Shown one piece after another: positions 39,205 to 45,878 of a DNA stretch of 45,981 bases. How positions within the stretch are numbered: position 1 is the first letter of the stretch; the number at the start of each line of letters is the position of its first letter. This DNA is from a virus: IMG/VR virus record IMGVR_UViG_3300042307_000130, positions 1 through 45,981 of that record, one strand, 5' to 3'. A model generated the notes under the pieces. It had not been told where the DNA came from. It saw only the letters and a list, made by a program, of their open reading frames with translations, and did not search any database. Made by a program: the position numbers and the translations under genes.

Positions 39205-39237
39205 TAAAGATAAAGAATAGTTTTTATATATTCCAAA
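39205..39237 (-). promoter_or_regulatory. Bacteroidota-type promoter for the phosphoesterase-muzzle-cargo unit
   Basis: Minus strand: TTTG (plus-strand 39234-39237), 21-nt spacer, TATCTTTA (39205-39212), one base off TAnnTTTG. Followed by about 28 nt of AT-rich leader to the ATG at 39176. It lies behind a strong terminator, and the same palindrome as at 22275 is placed 24 bp upstream of it. Confidence 0.6.
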
Positions 39238-39261
39238 TAATTTTAGTTAGAGAGTTAATTA

Positions 39262-39284
39262 TTTATAATTAAATTAGTTATAAA
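39262..39284. promoter_or_regulatory. 23-bp near-palindrome upstream of promoter (copy 2)
   Basis: Identical over 23 bp to 22275-22297 (TTTATAA, nine bases, TTATAAA). Exactly 24 bp lie between it and the TTTG box. Similarity continues loosely for about eight bases toward the promoter (TTAATTA here, GTAATTC there). It touches the T-run of the upstream terminator. Confidence 0.55.
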
Positions 39285-39318
39285 ACAAAAACTCCCAGAG
39301 ACAATTTGTCCCTAGGAG
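39281..39318 (-). terminator. Strong intrinsic terminator after the 204-aa gene
   Basis: Minus strand: 12-bp stem (arms at plus-strand 39307-39318 and 39292-39303, two G-T pairs) with a 3-nt loop, followed by TTTTTGTTTT. This is the best terminator in the window. It ends the transcript of the Thr-linker structural genes and isolates the following promoter. Confidence 0.88.
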
Positions 39319-39370
39319 AAAACACAGAAAACCAACAAACTATGATTTTTTTATATTATTTTATTAAAAT

Positions 39371-39985
39371 TTATAAACATGCTGACCCTTGAGGTTGAAG
39401 AGTTATTGTTATGTTTGGATTTGTTGATAAATCTACTCCTGTAAATTCCACATAACCTGTAGTTATAAGACAATCTGTATATCCTGTACTTAATGTAAGA
39501 TTTATTGGAGCATCTGTTGCCACAGAAACAAATACTCCTACTGTAGAAAGTCCTGGTATGGCACCTCCATAATTTCCTATAGCATTTTCTCCTCCTAATA
39601 CTGGAAATGCTCCTGAAGTTACAAAAATAGAAATTGTATTTACTTGTACATCACCAATACTCCCAAAAGTATCAAAATTATTAATAAAAACTAAACCTGA
39701 GCCGACTGGAGAAGTAGTAGTAGTTGTGGTAGTAGGAGCAATTGTAGTAGTGGTGGTTGTTGTAGTTCCTACTAATGTAATGTCTATATAGTTTACACAA
39801 TCCCCTGTAGATTTTACTCTAATTATAGTTGCAAAATCTGGAACTGATGAAGAAGAATATCCTGCAAGCAATGCTGATTTAGAAACTCCCACTTCAAATG
39901 CTGATGTATATCCATCTAGATTTGAATACAAATTAAAAGGACCAGAATCTGTTCCTGCTGTTGTTAATGTTATTAATACTGTCAT
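39371..39985 (-). CDS. Thr-linker surface/structural protein, 204 aa
   Basis: Two domains joined by a Thr linker. Residues 1-about 72 (GPFNLYSNLDGYTSAFEVG, then SKSALLAGYS, then RVKSTGDCVNYIDITLVG) are homologous to the first 75 residues of the 288-aa muzzle-like protein. Then comes a linker (about 73-94) of Thr with I-A-P and S-P breaks, then a beta-rich C-terminal domain of about 110 residues with few charged residues, ending PQGSACL. Last gene before the terminator. Likely a small virion surface decoration; no motif gives binding specificity. Confidence 0.65.
   Translation of the reverse strand: MTVLITLTTAGTDSGPFNLYSNLDGYTSAFEVGVSKSALLAGYSSSSVPDFATIIRVKSTGDCVNYIDITLVGTTTTTTTTIAPTTTTTTTSPVGSGLVFINNFDTFGSIGDVQVNTISIFVTSGAFPVLGGENAIGNYGGAIPGLSTVGVFVSVATDAPINLTLSTGYTDCLITTGYVEFTGVDLSTNPNITITLQPQGSACL
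39713..39769 (-). repeat. Thr-codon tract (204-aa protein linker)
   Basis: ACN-rich run coding for Thr blocks broken by IAP and SP. Same type of tract as in the neighbouring genes. Confidence 0.85.
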
Positions 39986-39995
39986 AGTTTAATTG

Positions 39996-40040
39996 TTAAG
40001 GAATTGTAGTAGTTGTGGTGTTAGATGATATTACTGAGCC
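39996..40040 (-). pseudogene. Out-of-frame Thr-rich tail after the 277-aa gene
   Basis: Directly at and after the stop of the 277-aa gene (40031-40033), the -1 frame is open and reads GSVISSNTTTTIP then stop. This matches the style of the Thr-rich C-termini of the 389-aa protein (TTTTTSTLIP) and the muzzle. A one-base change or a -1 slip at the GGGG run (plus-strand 40039-40042) would append it to the 277-aa protein. It is therefore either a relic tail lost by frameshift, a programmed-frameshift extension, or an assembly error. Confidence 0.5.
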
Positions 40041-40864
40041 CCTATTGTAAGCGTTGCTAATGCACCTTGTTGATTATTTGAATCTATTATATAGTATGTT
40101 ATTCTACAATACTGACCAGATGCTCTATGTGTTCCAGTTGGATCATTATAAACAACCTTAAATGTAGGACCATTAGCATTAGCAATTCCAGTAACATCTA
40201 TAGATTGAGGATATGAAGGAGTACCACCACCAGTAGTTATCTGTAAAGTCCAAAGTGTATTTCCATCTCCATCATAATCTGGATTGAATCCAGTTACAAC
40301 TAATGTTTTCCAAGATGTTGAACTTGTACCTAAATAGTTTATACCAAATGAATCAGCTCTTCCAGAAGGAGTACCTATCATCAAACTATCCGAGAAAGAA
40401 AAAGGACTTCCACCAGTAAAATTCTGAGATTCCGCTAAAGAATATGTTGGAATAATTGGTGCAATTGTTGTTGAACTTGTTGTTGTTGTTGTTGGTGCTA
40501 CAGTCGTGGTGGTAGTTGTAGTAGGAACAGCAGTGGTAGTTGTTGTAGTTGTACTAGTTGATGATGATGTTGTACTAGTTGATGATGATGTTGTAGTTGT
40601 TGTTGGACAACATATGTTTAATTGATTATTAATGTTAATTACATCATCAATTATAATTATCAAGTCTTCAGTAAGATTTGTTATGTCTTCTGTAAGTGTA
40701 TTTACACTATCTGTAACATTACATATAATAGTATTAAACTTAGCAAGTATAGTATTTAAACCATCACATGTATTCACGTCTGTACAAGGAAGTGGAGTGC
40801 TATCGTATGTAACAGCACTCGTTCCTTTTATTGTTGTATTATTTATCTGAGAGCAATCAGCCAT
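40031..40864 (-). CDS. Thr-linker appendage protein, 277 aa
   Basis: Modular protein: N-terminal docking segment (VTYDSTPLPC near residue 18, then CDGLNTILAKF), a coiled-coil-like helix of heptads (about 50-85, ending DVININNQLNICC), a long Thr/Ser linker (about 87-138), then a beta-rich domain (about 140-277) with aromatic and Gly residues. The first two parts are clearly paralogous to the 252-aa neighbour; the C-terminal domain is not. The coiled coil suggests a trimeric or otherwise oligomeric fibre. The linker contains a perfect 21-bp tandem repeat. An out-of-frame Thr tail follows the stop. Probably a virion appendage; ligand unknown. Confidence 0.65.
   Translation of the reverse strand: MADCSQINNTTIKGTSAVTYDSTPLPCTDVNTCDGLNTILAKFNTIICNVTDSVNTLTEDITNLTEDLIIIIDDVININNQLNICCPTTTTTSSSTSTTSSSTSTTTTTTTAVPTTTTTTTVAPTTTTTSSTTIAPIIPTYSLAESQNFTGGSPFSFSDSLMIGTPSGRADSFGINYLGTSSTSWKTLVVTGFNPDYDGDGNTLWTLQITTGGGTPSYPQSIDVTGIANANGPTFKVVYNDPTGTHRASGQYCRITYYIIDSNNQQGALATLTIGAQ
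40459..40606 (-). repeat. Long Thr/Ser-codon tract with 21-bp tandem repeat (277-aa protein linker)
   Basis: About 148 nt of ACN/TCN codons. Within it, a 21-bp unit is repeated perfectly twice plus 6 bp at 40548-40595, coding for two copies of SSSTSTT. Being a multiple of three, copy-number change would keep the frame. Confidence 0.88.
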
Positions 40865-40887
40865 CTTTGTTTATTTAACGTTAGTTT

Positions 40888-41646
40888 TTATACAGGTAAA
40901 CATTCTCCATTTACTGAACATGTGCTATACAGTACATTATATGTACTAACTGTAGCTGGATAGTAAATTGGAACATCATCTTTATAATAGAACAACTGTA
41001 TCGAACTTACTTCACTTGTTAGAATACAGAAACCATCTGAAGTGAAAGTTGAGTATTCTGCAGCTATATCACCACCTTCACAAGCTGAATCTTTAGAAGT
41101 TTGTAAGTACACTTTACCATTAAGTTCAGGGAATGTATTACCTGTAGCATTAGTTATATCTGCTTGATTTATAGCAACATGGAAACATGTACAAGCTCCA
41201 GCAAACGTTGTTGTGGTAGTAGTAGTAGTTGGTTCCAATTTAGTGGTAGTCGTTGTTGTAGACTTAACTGCAGTAGTGGTAGTGGTAGTTGTAACATTAC
41301 AACAAACATCTAACTGATTGTTTATATTAATTATATCACCATTAATAGTGATTATCTGATTAGTGATATTAGTAACTTGATTATTTAAATAATTTACTTG
41401 TAATGTTAAATTGCATATAATTTCATCTATCTTTTGTAAGATCACATTCAAAGTATCACATGGTTCAGCCACTATACATGGTAATTCAGGACCATCATAA
41501 ACAATAGTACTAGATGCAGTTAAATGTGTTGAACATGGATTGTTAGTGTTACAACCAGTATTGGTTATAATAGAACTACATCCGCAAGGTGTATTTAAAA
41601 CTACATTTGTACAGCAAGGATTTACTGGTAAATATGGATATGACAT
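40888..41646 (-). CDS. Thr-linker appendage protein, 252 aa
   Basis: Cys-rich start (CCTNVVLNTPCGCSS), then a docking segment (IVYDGPELPC near residue 48, then CDTLNVILQKIDEIICNL), a coiled coil (about 75-115, ending GDIININNQLDVCC), a Thr linker (about 118-147, broken by AVKS and KLEP), and a beta-type C-terminal domain with six or more Cys (FAGACTC, then DSACEGGD, ending NGECLPV). Paralogue of the 277-aa protein in the first two parts. Starts 12 nt after the collar gene. Likely a disulphide-stabilised surface appendage; function inferred only from architecture. Confidence 0.65.
   Translation of the reverse strand: MSYPYLPVNPCCTNVVLNTPCGCSSIITNTGCNTNNPCSTHLTASSTIVYDGPELPCIVAEPCDTLNVILQKIDEIICNLTLQVNYLNNQVTNITNQIITINGDIININNQLDVCCNVTTTTTTTAVKSTTTTTTKLEPTTTTTTTTFAGACTCFHVAINQADITNATGNTFPELNGKVYLQTSKDSACEGGDIAAEYSTFTSDGFCILTSEVSSIQLFYYKDDVPIYYPATVSTYNVLYSTCSVNGECLPV
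41206..41294 (-). repeat. Thr-codon tract (252-aa protein linker)
   Basis: ACN-rich run coding for three Thr blocks broken by AVKS and KLEP. Confidence 0.85.
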
Positions 41647-41658
41647 ATTGATGATTTA

Positions 41659-42765
41659 TTAAGGTATATATATAATATAGTAACAACCAATTGCAGGTTG
41701 ATTATTTTGATGAGGAAGATTTCCACCAAAATTAGATGCTGAAGAATTTACACTAACAGTAATACCTGTAGTAGAACTAGTAGTTAATAATCCTGATGAT
41801 GCTCCTCCAGCAGCTCGGTCAAAAAATCCATTAACTCCAAAAGCATTAGTATTATTTTGAATATTACTAAGAGCATGTGTATGTCCAGGATCAGTCACAT
41901 TTACAACATTTGTAATAGCATGTGTATGACTAGGAATTTGTGTAGGTCCAAGTGTAACTTGATTCACACCTGTTGTAGTTCCTAATGAATAAGGAGGGTT
42001 ACCTAAAGCAGGATCAACAGCAGTGTTGAGAGAGCCGCCATTCATTCCTGTAGTGGTTCCTACTAACACTCTACCTCTTAAATCAGGTACACCTGGATTA
42101 GCTCCATTACATAAATAAATCTTAGCCCAGTTTCCTATACCAGCTCCTGTACCATCAAAGTTTGAAAGATCTGGATTGAAATAAGGAACTGCTACATAAG
42201 GAATCATTTTAGCACTTACTAATGAACTTGATCCACTAATATATGCTGCAATGTAAGTATCAATATTAGCTATACTTACATAATTTGTACTAAGATCTAA
42301 AGCTAATGCACATAATGTATCTATTGTAGCCTGAAGAATAGCATGTGTTCCTGAAGAAGGTGTTATAGAAGGTGTTGCAACTGTAAGGCATCTTACAGTA
42401 TAATCAGCTTCAATTACATTTAATTCATTATTAATTGTTACTATGTCTGTAACTATAGCATCAATTTGCAATTGAAGATCACAAGCAGCTTCTATAAGAG
42501 CTTTTGATATATCTACAATAGAAAGATCTCCACATGTAGGAAGATATTGTTGTACAAGATTACATATCACTGTAGGTGTAAGATCAATTTTTATTCCTGT
42601 ACCATCTAATGTAGATGTAAGGAATGTAATTAATGCTTGTTCTACAAATGATAATGAATCACCTGTTTGTATTCCTAGAACAGGAACATCTATTCCTGTA
42701 TATTTAACACATCTGTCAGAGACAATTTCTGTACATCCGTTATAACAATTTGAGCAATTGGACAT
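41659..42765 (-). CDS. Tail-collar domain protein (tail fibre/appendage), 368 aa
   Basis: N-terminus has CSNCYNGC then a docking-like segment (CVKYTGIDVPVLGI, then DSLSFVEQAL) that resembles the 252- and 277-aa proteins, plus a helix ending DIVTINNELNVIEADY that parallels their ININNQL coiled-coil end. The C-terminal half (about 205-368) is a phage tail collar domain: WAKIYLCNGANPGVPDLRGRVLVG, two SHTHA/GHTHAL His motifs, and LPHQNNQPAIGCYYIIYIP at the end. This domain caps phage fibres and is also found in microcystin-dependent-type proteins. It has no Thr linker, unlike its neighbours. Probably a tip of a tail or head fibre used in host contact. Confidence 0.82.
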   Translation of the reverse strand: MSNCSNCYNGCTEIVSDRCVKYTGIDVPVLGIQTGDSLSFVEQALITFLTSTLDGTGIKIDLTPTVICNLVQQYLPTCGDLSIVDISKALIEAACDLQLQIDAIVTDIVTINNELNVIEADYTVRCLTVATPSITPSSGTHAILQATIDTLCALALDLSTNYVSIANIDTYIAAYISGSSSLVSAKMIPYVAVPYFNPDLSNFDGTGAGIGNWAKIYLCNGANPGVPDLRGRVLVGTTTGMNGGSLNTAVDPALGNPPYSLGTTTGVNQVTLGPTQIPSHTHAITNVVNVTDPGHTHALSNIQNNTNAFGVNGFFDRAAGGASSGLLTTSSTTGITVSVNSSASNFGGNLPHQNNQPAIGCYYIIYIP

Positions 42766-42784
42766 ATTATTTATTTTAAAAGAT

Positions 42785-43150
42785 TTAAGCTATTGTTGTT
42801 GTACTAGTTATTGTAGGATTTGGTACAATTGTAATATCACAAGGAACTTCTAAACAAGGTGCTGGTTCATTACATCTACTTACACATCCTGTAGTAAGTC
42901 TTATCACTCTACTAGCAATCATATTTACTGAGTATTTATGAGCGTAGTTTGGGTTTATATATTTATATTGTAATATTCTTCTATATCCTATTAGTTGAAG
43001 TATATCACTAGAAGGAACAGGTTTGTTCAACATATATGAAATATTGTTGTATAAGTTATTGCCAAGTTCTGCTAACTTGCAATCTATTTTTTTAAGTAAA
43101 GAAGGAATGTTTGCACATTCTGGACAATTAGTTAATCTTGGTGATAACAT
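42785..43150 (-). CDS. Small structural protein with Thr-type tail, 121 aa
   Basis: I place the start at ATG 43150 (MLSPRLTNCPECANIPSLLKK), four bases after the stop of the 31-aa Cys-rich gene; an upstream ATG at 43186 would add 12 residues but overlap that gene. The N-terminus has a CPEC pair followed by a helix (PSLLKKIDCKLAELGNNL). The middle is YKYINPNYAHKYSVNMIASRVIRL. The C-terminus has several Cys (CVSRCNEPAPCLEVPC) and ends TITSTTTIA, a short form of the Thr tails seen in its neighbours. Not identified by name; probably a minor virion protein in this structural cluster. Confidence 0.6.
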   Translation of the reverse strand: MLSPRLTNCPECANIPSLLKKIDCKLAELGNNLYNNISYMLNKPVPSSDILQLIGYRRILQYKYINPNYAHKYSVNMIASRVIRLTTGCVSRCNEPAPCLEVPCDITIVPNPTITSTTTIA

Positions 43151-43154
43151 AATT

Positions 43155-43250
43155 TTATTTATTTGGTTTAGCAGCACATGCTGCACACACTCCGTTTGTC
43201 AATTGACAACCGCATCCCACTTTAGCTCCACAGCTTGAACATTGTGCCAT
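43155..43250 (-). CDS. Cys-rich microprotein (zinc-knuckle-like), 31 aa
   Basis: Tiny gene in the gap between two structural genes: ATG at 43250, TAA at 43155, 31 residues starting MAQCSSCGAKVGCGCQ and ending AACAAKPNK. Six Cys in the pattern CxxC-x5-CxC-x6-CxxC, enough for one or two metal sites. It is 2 nt after the 187-aa gene and 4 nt before the 121-aa gene, so it fits the operon exactly and the flanking starts make best sense if it is real. I have seen similar short Cys-rich proteins in phages of Bacteroidota, with no known function. Confidence 0.7.
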   Translation of the reverse strand: MAQCSSCGAKVGCGCQLTNGVCAACAAKPNK

Positions 43251-43252
43251 AA

Positions 43253-43816
43253 TTAATAAAAGTTTAATTGGTAGTTGTTACCAGAACAACCACAGTTTGA
43301 TTTTAAAAAGTTATCTAACATATTATCTGCTTGAGTATATAATGTGTTTGATTCGTATTCTGCACAGTTGTTAGCTGCTGCAATCGCTCCTTGAATAAAG
43401 AAGTTAATTGTATTTAATTGTACGGTAGATTGAGTTTTAAGAGCTCTATCGCATTCCATCATGTTTAATTGTAAAAATGCATTGTCAAACTTCTCTTGAA
43501 GTCTATCAACACGTAAAATTGTCTTCTCTACATAATTTGCATATGCAGGAGCAACTGAATATTTAATTCTATAAACTCCATCAGGAAGAGGTTGATTACA
43601 ACCAGGCTCTGTAATTCCTAAATTAGAAGATGTGAATACATTTAATTGGTTAGGAACAAATGGTAAAATTTTAATTCCAAATCCTGGTATTTCAATTTCA
43701 ACAGATGGTGCTGAAACCACTGGAGGATTGGTAGGATATACAGAAGCATCTGCAACACCAAGAGTATTAACATCGTAAGTAGGAACTACTAATATATCTA
43801 ATTGTAAGTTTGCCAT
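43253..43816 (-). CDS. Virion structural protein candidate, 187 aa
   Basis: Starts with a beta-type part (LQLDILVVPTYDVNTLGVADASVYP, then VEIEIPGFGIKILPF, DGVYRIKYSV), then a helical part (about 95-165; RVDRLQEKFDNAFLQLNMMECDRAL, INFFIQGAIAAANNC, then TLYTQADNMLDNFL) and a Cys-containing end (CGCSGNNYQLNFY). I recognise the layout from structural clusters of Bacteroidota phages without a firm name. It is the first gene after the 43,833 hairpin and is followed within 2 nt by the Cys-rich microprotein. Possibly a fibre base or ring part. Confidence 0.6.
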   Translation of the reverse strand: MANLQLDILVVPTYDVNTLGVADASVYPTNPPVVSAPSVEIEIPGFGIKILPFVPNQLNVFTSSNLGITEPGCNQPLPDGVYRIKYSVAPAYANYVEKTILRVDRLQEKFDNAFLQLNMMECDRALKTQSTVQLNTINFFIQGAIAAANNCAEYESNTLYTQADNMLDNFLKSNCGCSGNNYQLNFY

Positions 43817-43832
43817 GTTTGTTTTAAATAAA

Positions 43833-43873
43833 TATGCCAGAGGAATATGAGTTATCCTCTTTCCCCTGGCATA
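43833..43873 (-). terminator. Hairpin (partial terminator) after the 389-aa gene
   Basis: 8-bp stem TATGCCAG / CTGGCATA (arms 43866-43873 and 43833-43840), with an inner 5- or 6-bp helix (AGGAT/ATCCT type) competing with it, followed by TTTATTT. It lies in the 86-nt gap after the 389-aa gene. No promoter follows before the next gene, so it probably reduces rather than stops transcription, or protects the upstream mRNA. Confidence 0.55.
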
Positions 43874-43902
43874 GGTTATTAATATTTATCTACTGTTTAT
43901 TC

Positions 43903-45072
43903 TTAAGGGATAAGAGTAGAAGTAGTAGTTGTTGTTGATGCAGGAGCACTAGAAGTTGTAGTAGTTGTAGTGATACAAGCATTATTGTCAACAACAGTTC
44001 CTAAAGCAGCTTCTAATACAGTTTCAATTGCAGCAGCAATACCACTTGTTAAAGCGTTTGGAGCAGCAATGATTACAGTAGAATCTTCCATAATATAATC
44101 ACCCCACTGGTACTCAGATTTGTTATACTCATTAAATCTAATGTAGTATGTATCATAAGTTACGCCATCAGACACCCAAGACTCAAAGTTCTCATTGTAC
44201 CCATTCATTCTGTAAAGGTGTTTCAAGTAACCTGCTTGGTAGCTGTAGAAGTTTTTCTCTAATTGAGCAATTTCTGCAGATGTACCTGTAGCATAAGATG
44301 CACGTTGAGTAATAACTGGTTGAGCAACAAAGTTACAAGCATCTGCTACGATAAAGTCAGCAGTAGTAGCTGGACCAGAATATACAAATGTTCTGAAAGA
44401 CATTCTGTCATATTCAAAAGGGAACGCTGCTACATCACAAGGTTGTCCATATTTAGTTAATGGTTTTCCTGTAATACGTAAAATTGTACCACCTACATTT
44501 TCAAATGTATAGAATGTAGAGAAAGAAATGTTGTCAGGGTTGTTTCCTGGAGCTTTTAAGTTTAATTGATAAATCAACTCATTGATGATAGTGTTAGTGC
44601 TTACATCATCACATGGGTTGTCATCACAATTACAACATGGAGCTTGAATAGTTACTGAACGAGTGAAACCATTGAAATACAATGTATCAATGTAAGAAGA
44701 GTGAGCACGTAAAGTTAACGTGATAGTTTCTCCACATTGTACAGTGAAATCAGTTACATCAGTAATTTGGTTTGCAGCTGTAGGACATCCTGATACTTTG
44801 TACCATTCTGTTACATTTGAACTACAACCAGATCCTGAAGGGCATCCTTTGATCTTGTCAGATCTTTTAGATCCTTGTAAGTAAGTGTTTGTTCTACCTT
44901 GAGCTACATAAAAATATGGAGCAGCAGCAATGTTCGCAGCAGTAGCTAACGAATAGTCGCTTTTAAAAATACCAACTTGTCCTGCAGTCAAGTTTTGTGT
45001 TGAGCCAGAGCTAGGGAGTGCAGTTTGCCCTACTGGAACCACGAATAACGTGGTTAATGAAAAATCAGCCAT
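43903..45072 (-). CDS. Major-type virion structural protein candidate, 389 aa
   Basis: Beta-rich protein with a clean start (MADFSLTTLFVVPVGQTAL), many Cys (a cluster CCNCDDNPC near residue 146), and helix-containing middle and C-terminal parts. It ends in a Thr/Ser-rich tail (about 367-389; TTTTTTSSAPAS, ending TSTLIP). There is a dedicated hairpin after it, as is common after highly expressed structural genes. It is not recognisable to me as the HK97-fold capsid protein; a tail, head-decoration or sheath-like role is possible. The Thr tail suggests surface exposure. Next to the 243-aa and 187-aa structural genes. Confidence 0.6.
   Translation of the reverse strand: MADFSLTTLFVVPVGQTALPSSGSTQNLTAGQVGIFKSDYSLATAANIAAAPYFYVAQGRTNTYLQGSKRSDKIKGCPSGSGCSSNVTEWYKVSGCPTAANQITDVTDFTVQCGETITLTLRAHSSYIDTLYFNGFTRSVTIQAPCCNCDDNPCDDVSTNTIINELIYQLNLKAPGNNPDNISFSTFYTFENVGGTILRITGKPLTKYGQPCDVAAFPFEYDRMSFRTFVYSGPATTADFIVADACNFVAQPVITQRASYATGTSAEIAQLEKNFYSYQAGYLKHLYRMNGYNENFESWVSDGVTYDTYYIRFNEYNKSEYQWGDYIMEDSTVIIAAPNALTSGIAAAIETVLEAALGTVVDNNACITTTTTTSSAPASTTTTTSTLIP
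43913..43974 (-). repeat. Thr-codon tract (389-aa protein tail)
   Basis: ACN-rich run coding for the terminal Thr blocks, broken by SSAPAS, ending STLIP. Confidence 0.85.
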
Positions 45073-45099
45073 TTTAATTTATTTAAATGTTAATAAAGT

Positions 45100-45831
45100 T
45101 TATTCGTTTGTTTGTATTCTGAACTGTGCACTTTGTACAGCAGCAGAGTTTTCAGTATACATTGCTAGATTCTGTACTGTTAAGTCTAACAATTCATCTT
45201 CTAAATATAATTCAAGTTCACAATCTTGATCAAATGATGGTTGCCCATCTAACATTATGTATCCTGTCTTATTTATATATTGAGGATATCTCATGTACAT
45301 TATGTAAACTTTTGTTGGGATAAATGTACCATCTGTAAAGTAACTTATCTCATCTGATGATAAAGAGTTGAATGTTTCTTGATATTCAAAACTTGGTTTG
45401 TAATGATCATTGTTTAATATAAACTGTAGATCGCCATGTTTAGCAAGATCTCGATTGATCCAAATCTTTCTATCCTTACATCTTCCTTTATCTGCCAAAA
45501 TATATGAATCTATATAGAACATATATTGTGGAGTAAGATTATGCACATACGTGCACCATTGATTTAATTCAACGTTCTTTAGTGTAAGATCTAAAGGTTG
45601 ATGATTATAATTCATTATAAGACTCTGTAAGTCTTCATAACGCTTTTTAAATGCATCCATTCCTAATCCACTAGTAACACTAAGACCATCAACTTTTTGT
45701 TTTATCAACTTAATCTGAGCCTCATTCAAAGCTAAGATCTTGTCTTCTAACTGAATCTGTTGGTGCTCATTAGTTGATAGTTTATTTAGTTTCTGATCGA
45801 TCTTATATAATAAACTATCTACTGGTATCAT
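45100..45831 (-). CDS. Conserved virion-region protein of crAss-like type, 243 aa
   Basis: The N-terminus is a coiled-coil-like helix (about 5-60; LLYKIDQKLNKL, HQQIQLEDKILALNEAQIKLIKQKV), followed by a mixed fold (about 75-200) and a C-terminal segment (DCELELYLEDELLDLTVQNLAMYTENSAAVQSAQFRI) that I know as a conserved ending in structural-cluster genes of crAss-like phages. No catalytic motif. It follows the partial gene at the window edge and precedes the 389-aa gene by 27 nt. Probably a ring, tail or head-tail component; the exact part is not known to me. Confidence 0.62.
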   Translation of the reverse strand: MIPVDSLLYKIDQKLNKLSTNEHQQIQLEDKILALNEAQIKLIKQKVDGLSVTSGLGMDAFKKRYEDLQSLIMNYNHQPLDLTLKNVELNQWCTYVHNLTPQYMFYIDSYILADKGRCKDRKIWINRDLAKHGDLQFILNNDHYKPSFEYQETFNSLSSDEISYFTDGTFIPTKVYIMYMRYPQYINKTGYIMLDGQPSFDQDCELELYLEDELLDLTVQNLAMYTENSAAVQSAQFRIQTNE

Positions 45832-45847
45832 ATTCTTTTATGTTTTT

Positions 45848-45878
45848 AAAACTAGCCTCTTAAATAGAAGCTAGTTTT
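45848..45878. terminator. Bidirectional terminator-like hairpin
   Basis: 13-bp stem (one G-T pair) with a 5-nt loop, flanked by A and T runs. On the minus strand it overlaps the stop codon of the partial gene and ends in TTTT; the plus-strand T-run is longer (GTTTTTTAGTTTTT). It probably ends the upstream transcript in part before the 243-aa gene. Confidence 0.55.

Noticed and set aside
39371-42765. Diversity-generating retroelement for the appendage proteins
   Set aside because: No reverse transcriptase and no template/variable repeat pair were seen in this window; tip variation is better explained by domain exchange.
29100-43974. Repeated GTN/ACN tracts as CRISPR or tandem satellite DNA
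   Set aside because: They are in frame inside genes and code for Thr linkers; there are no regularly spaced unique spacers.
43903-45072. 389-aa protein as the major capsid protein
   Set aside because: No HK97-like pattern that I can recognise, and it is shorter than crAss-like capsid proteins (about 490-500 aa); left as an unassigned structural protein.
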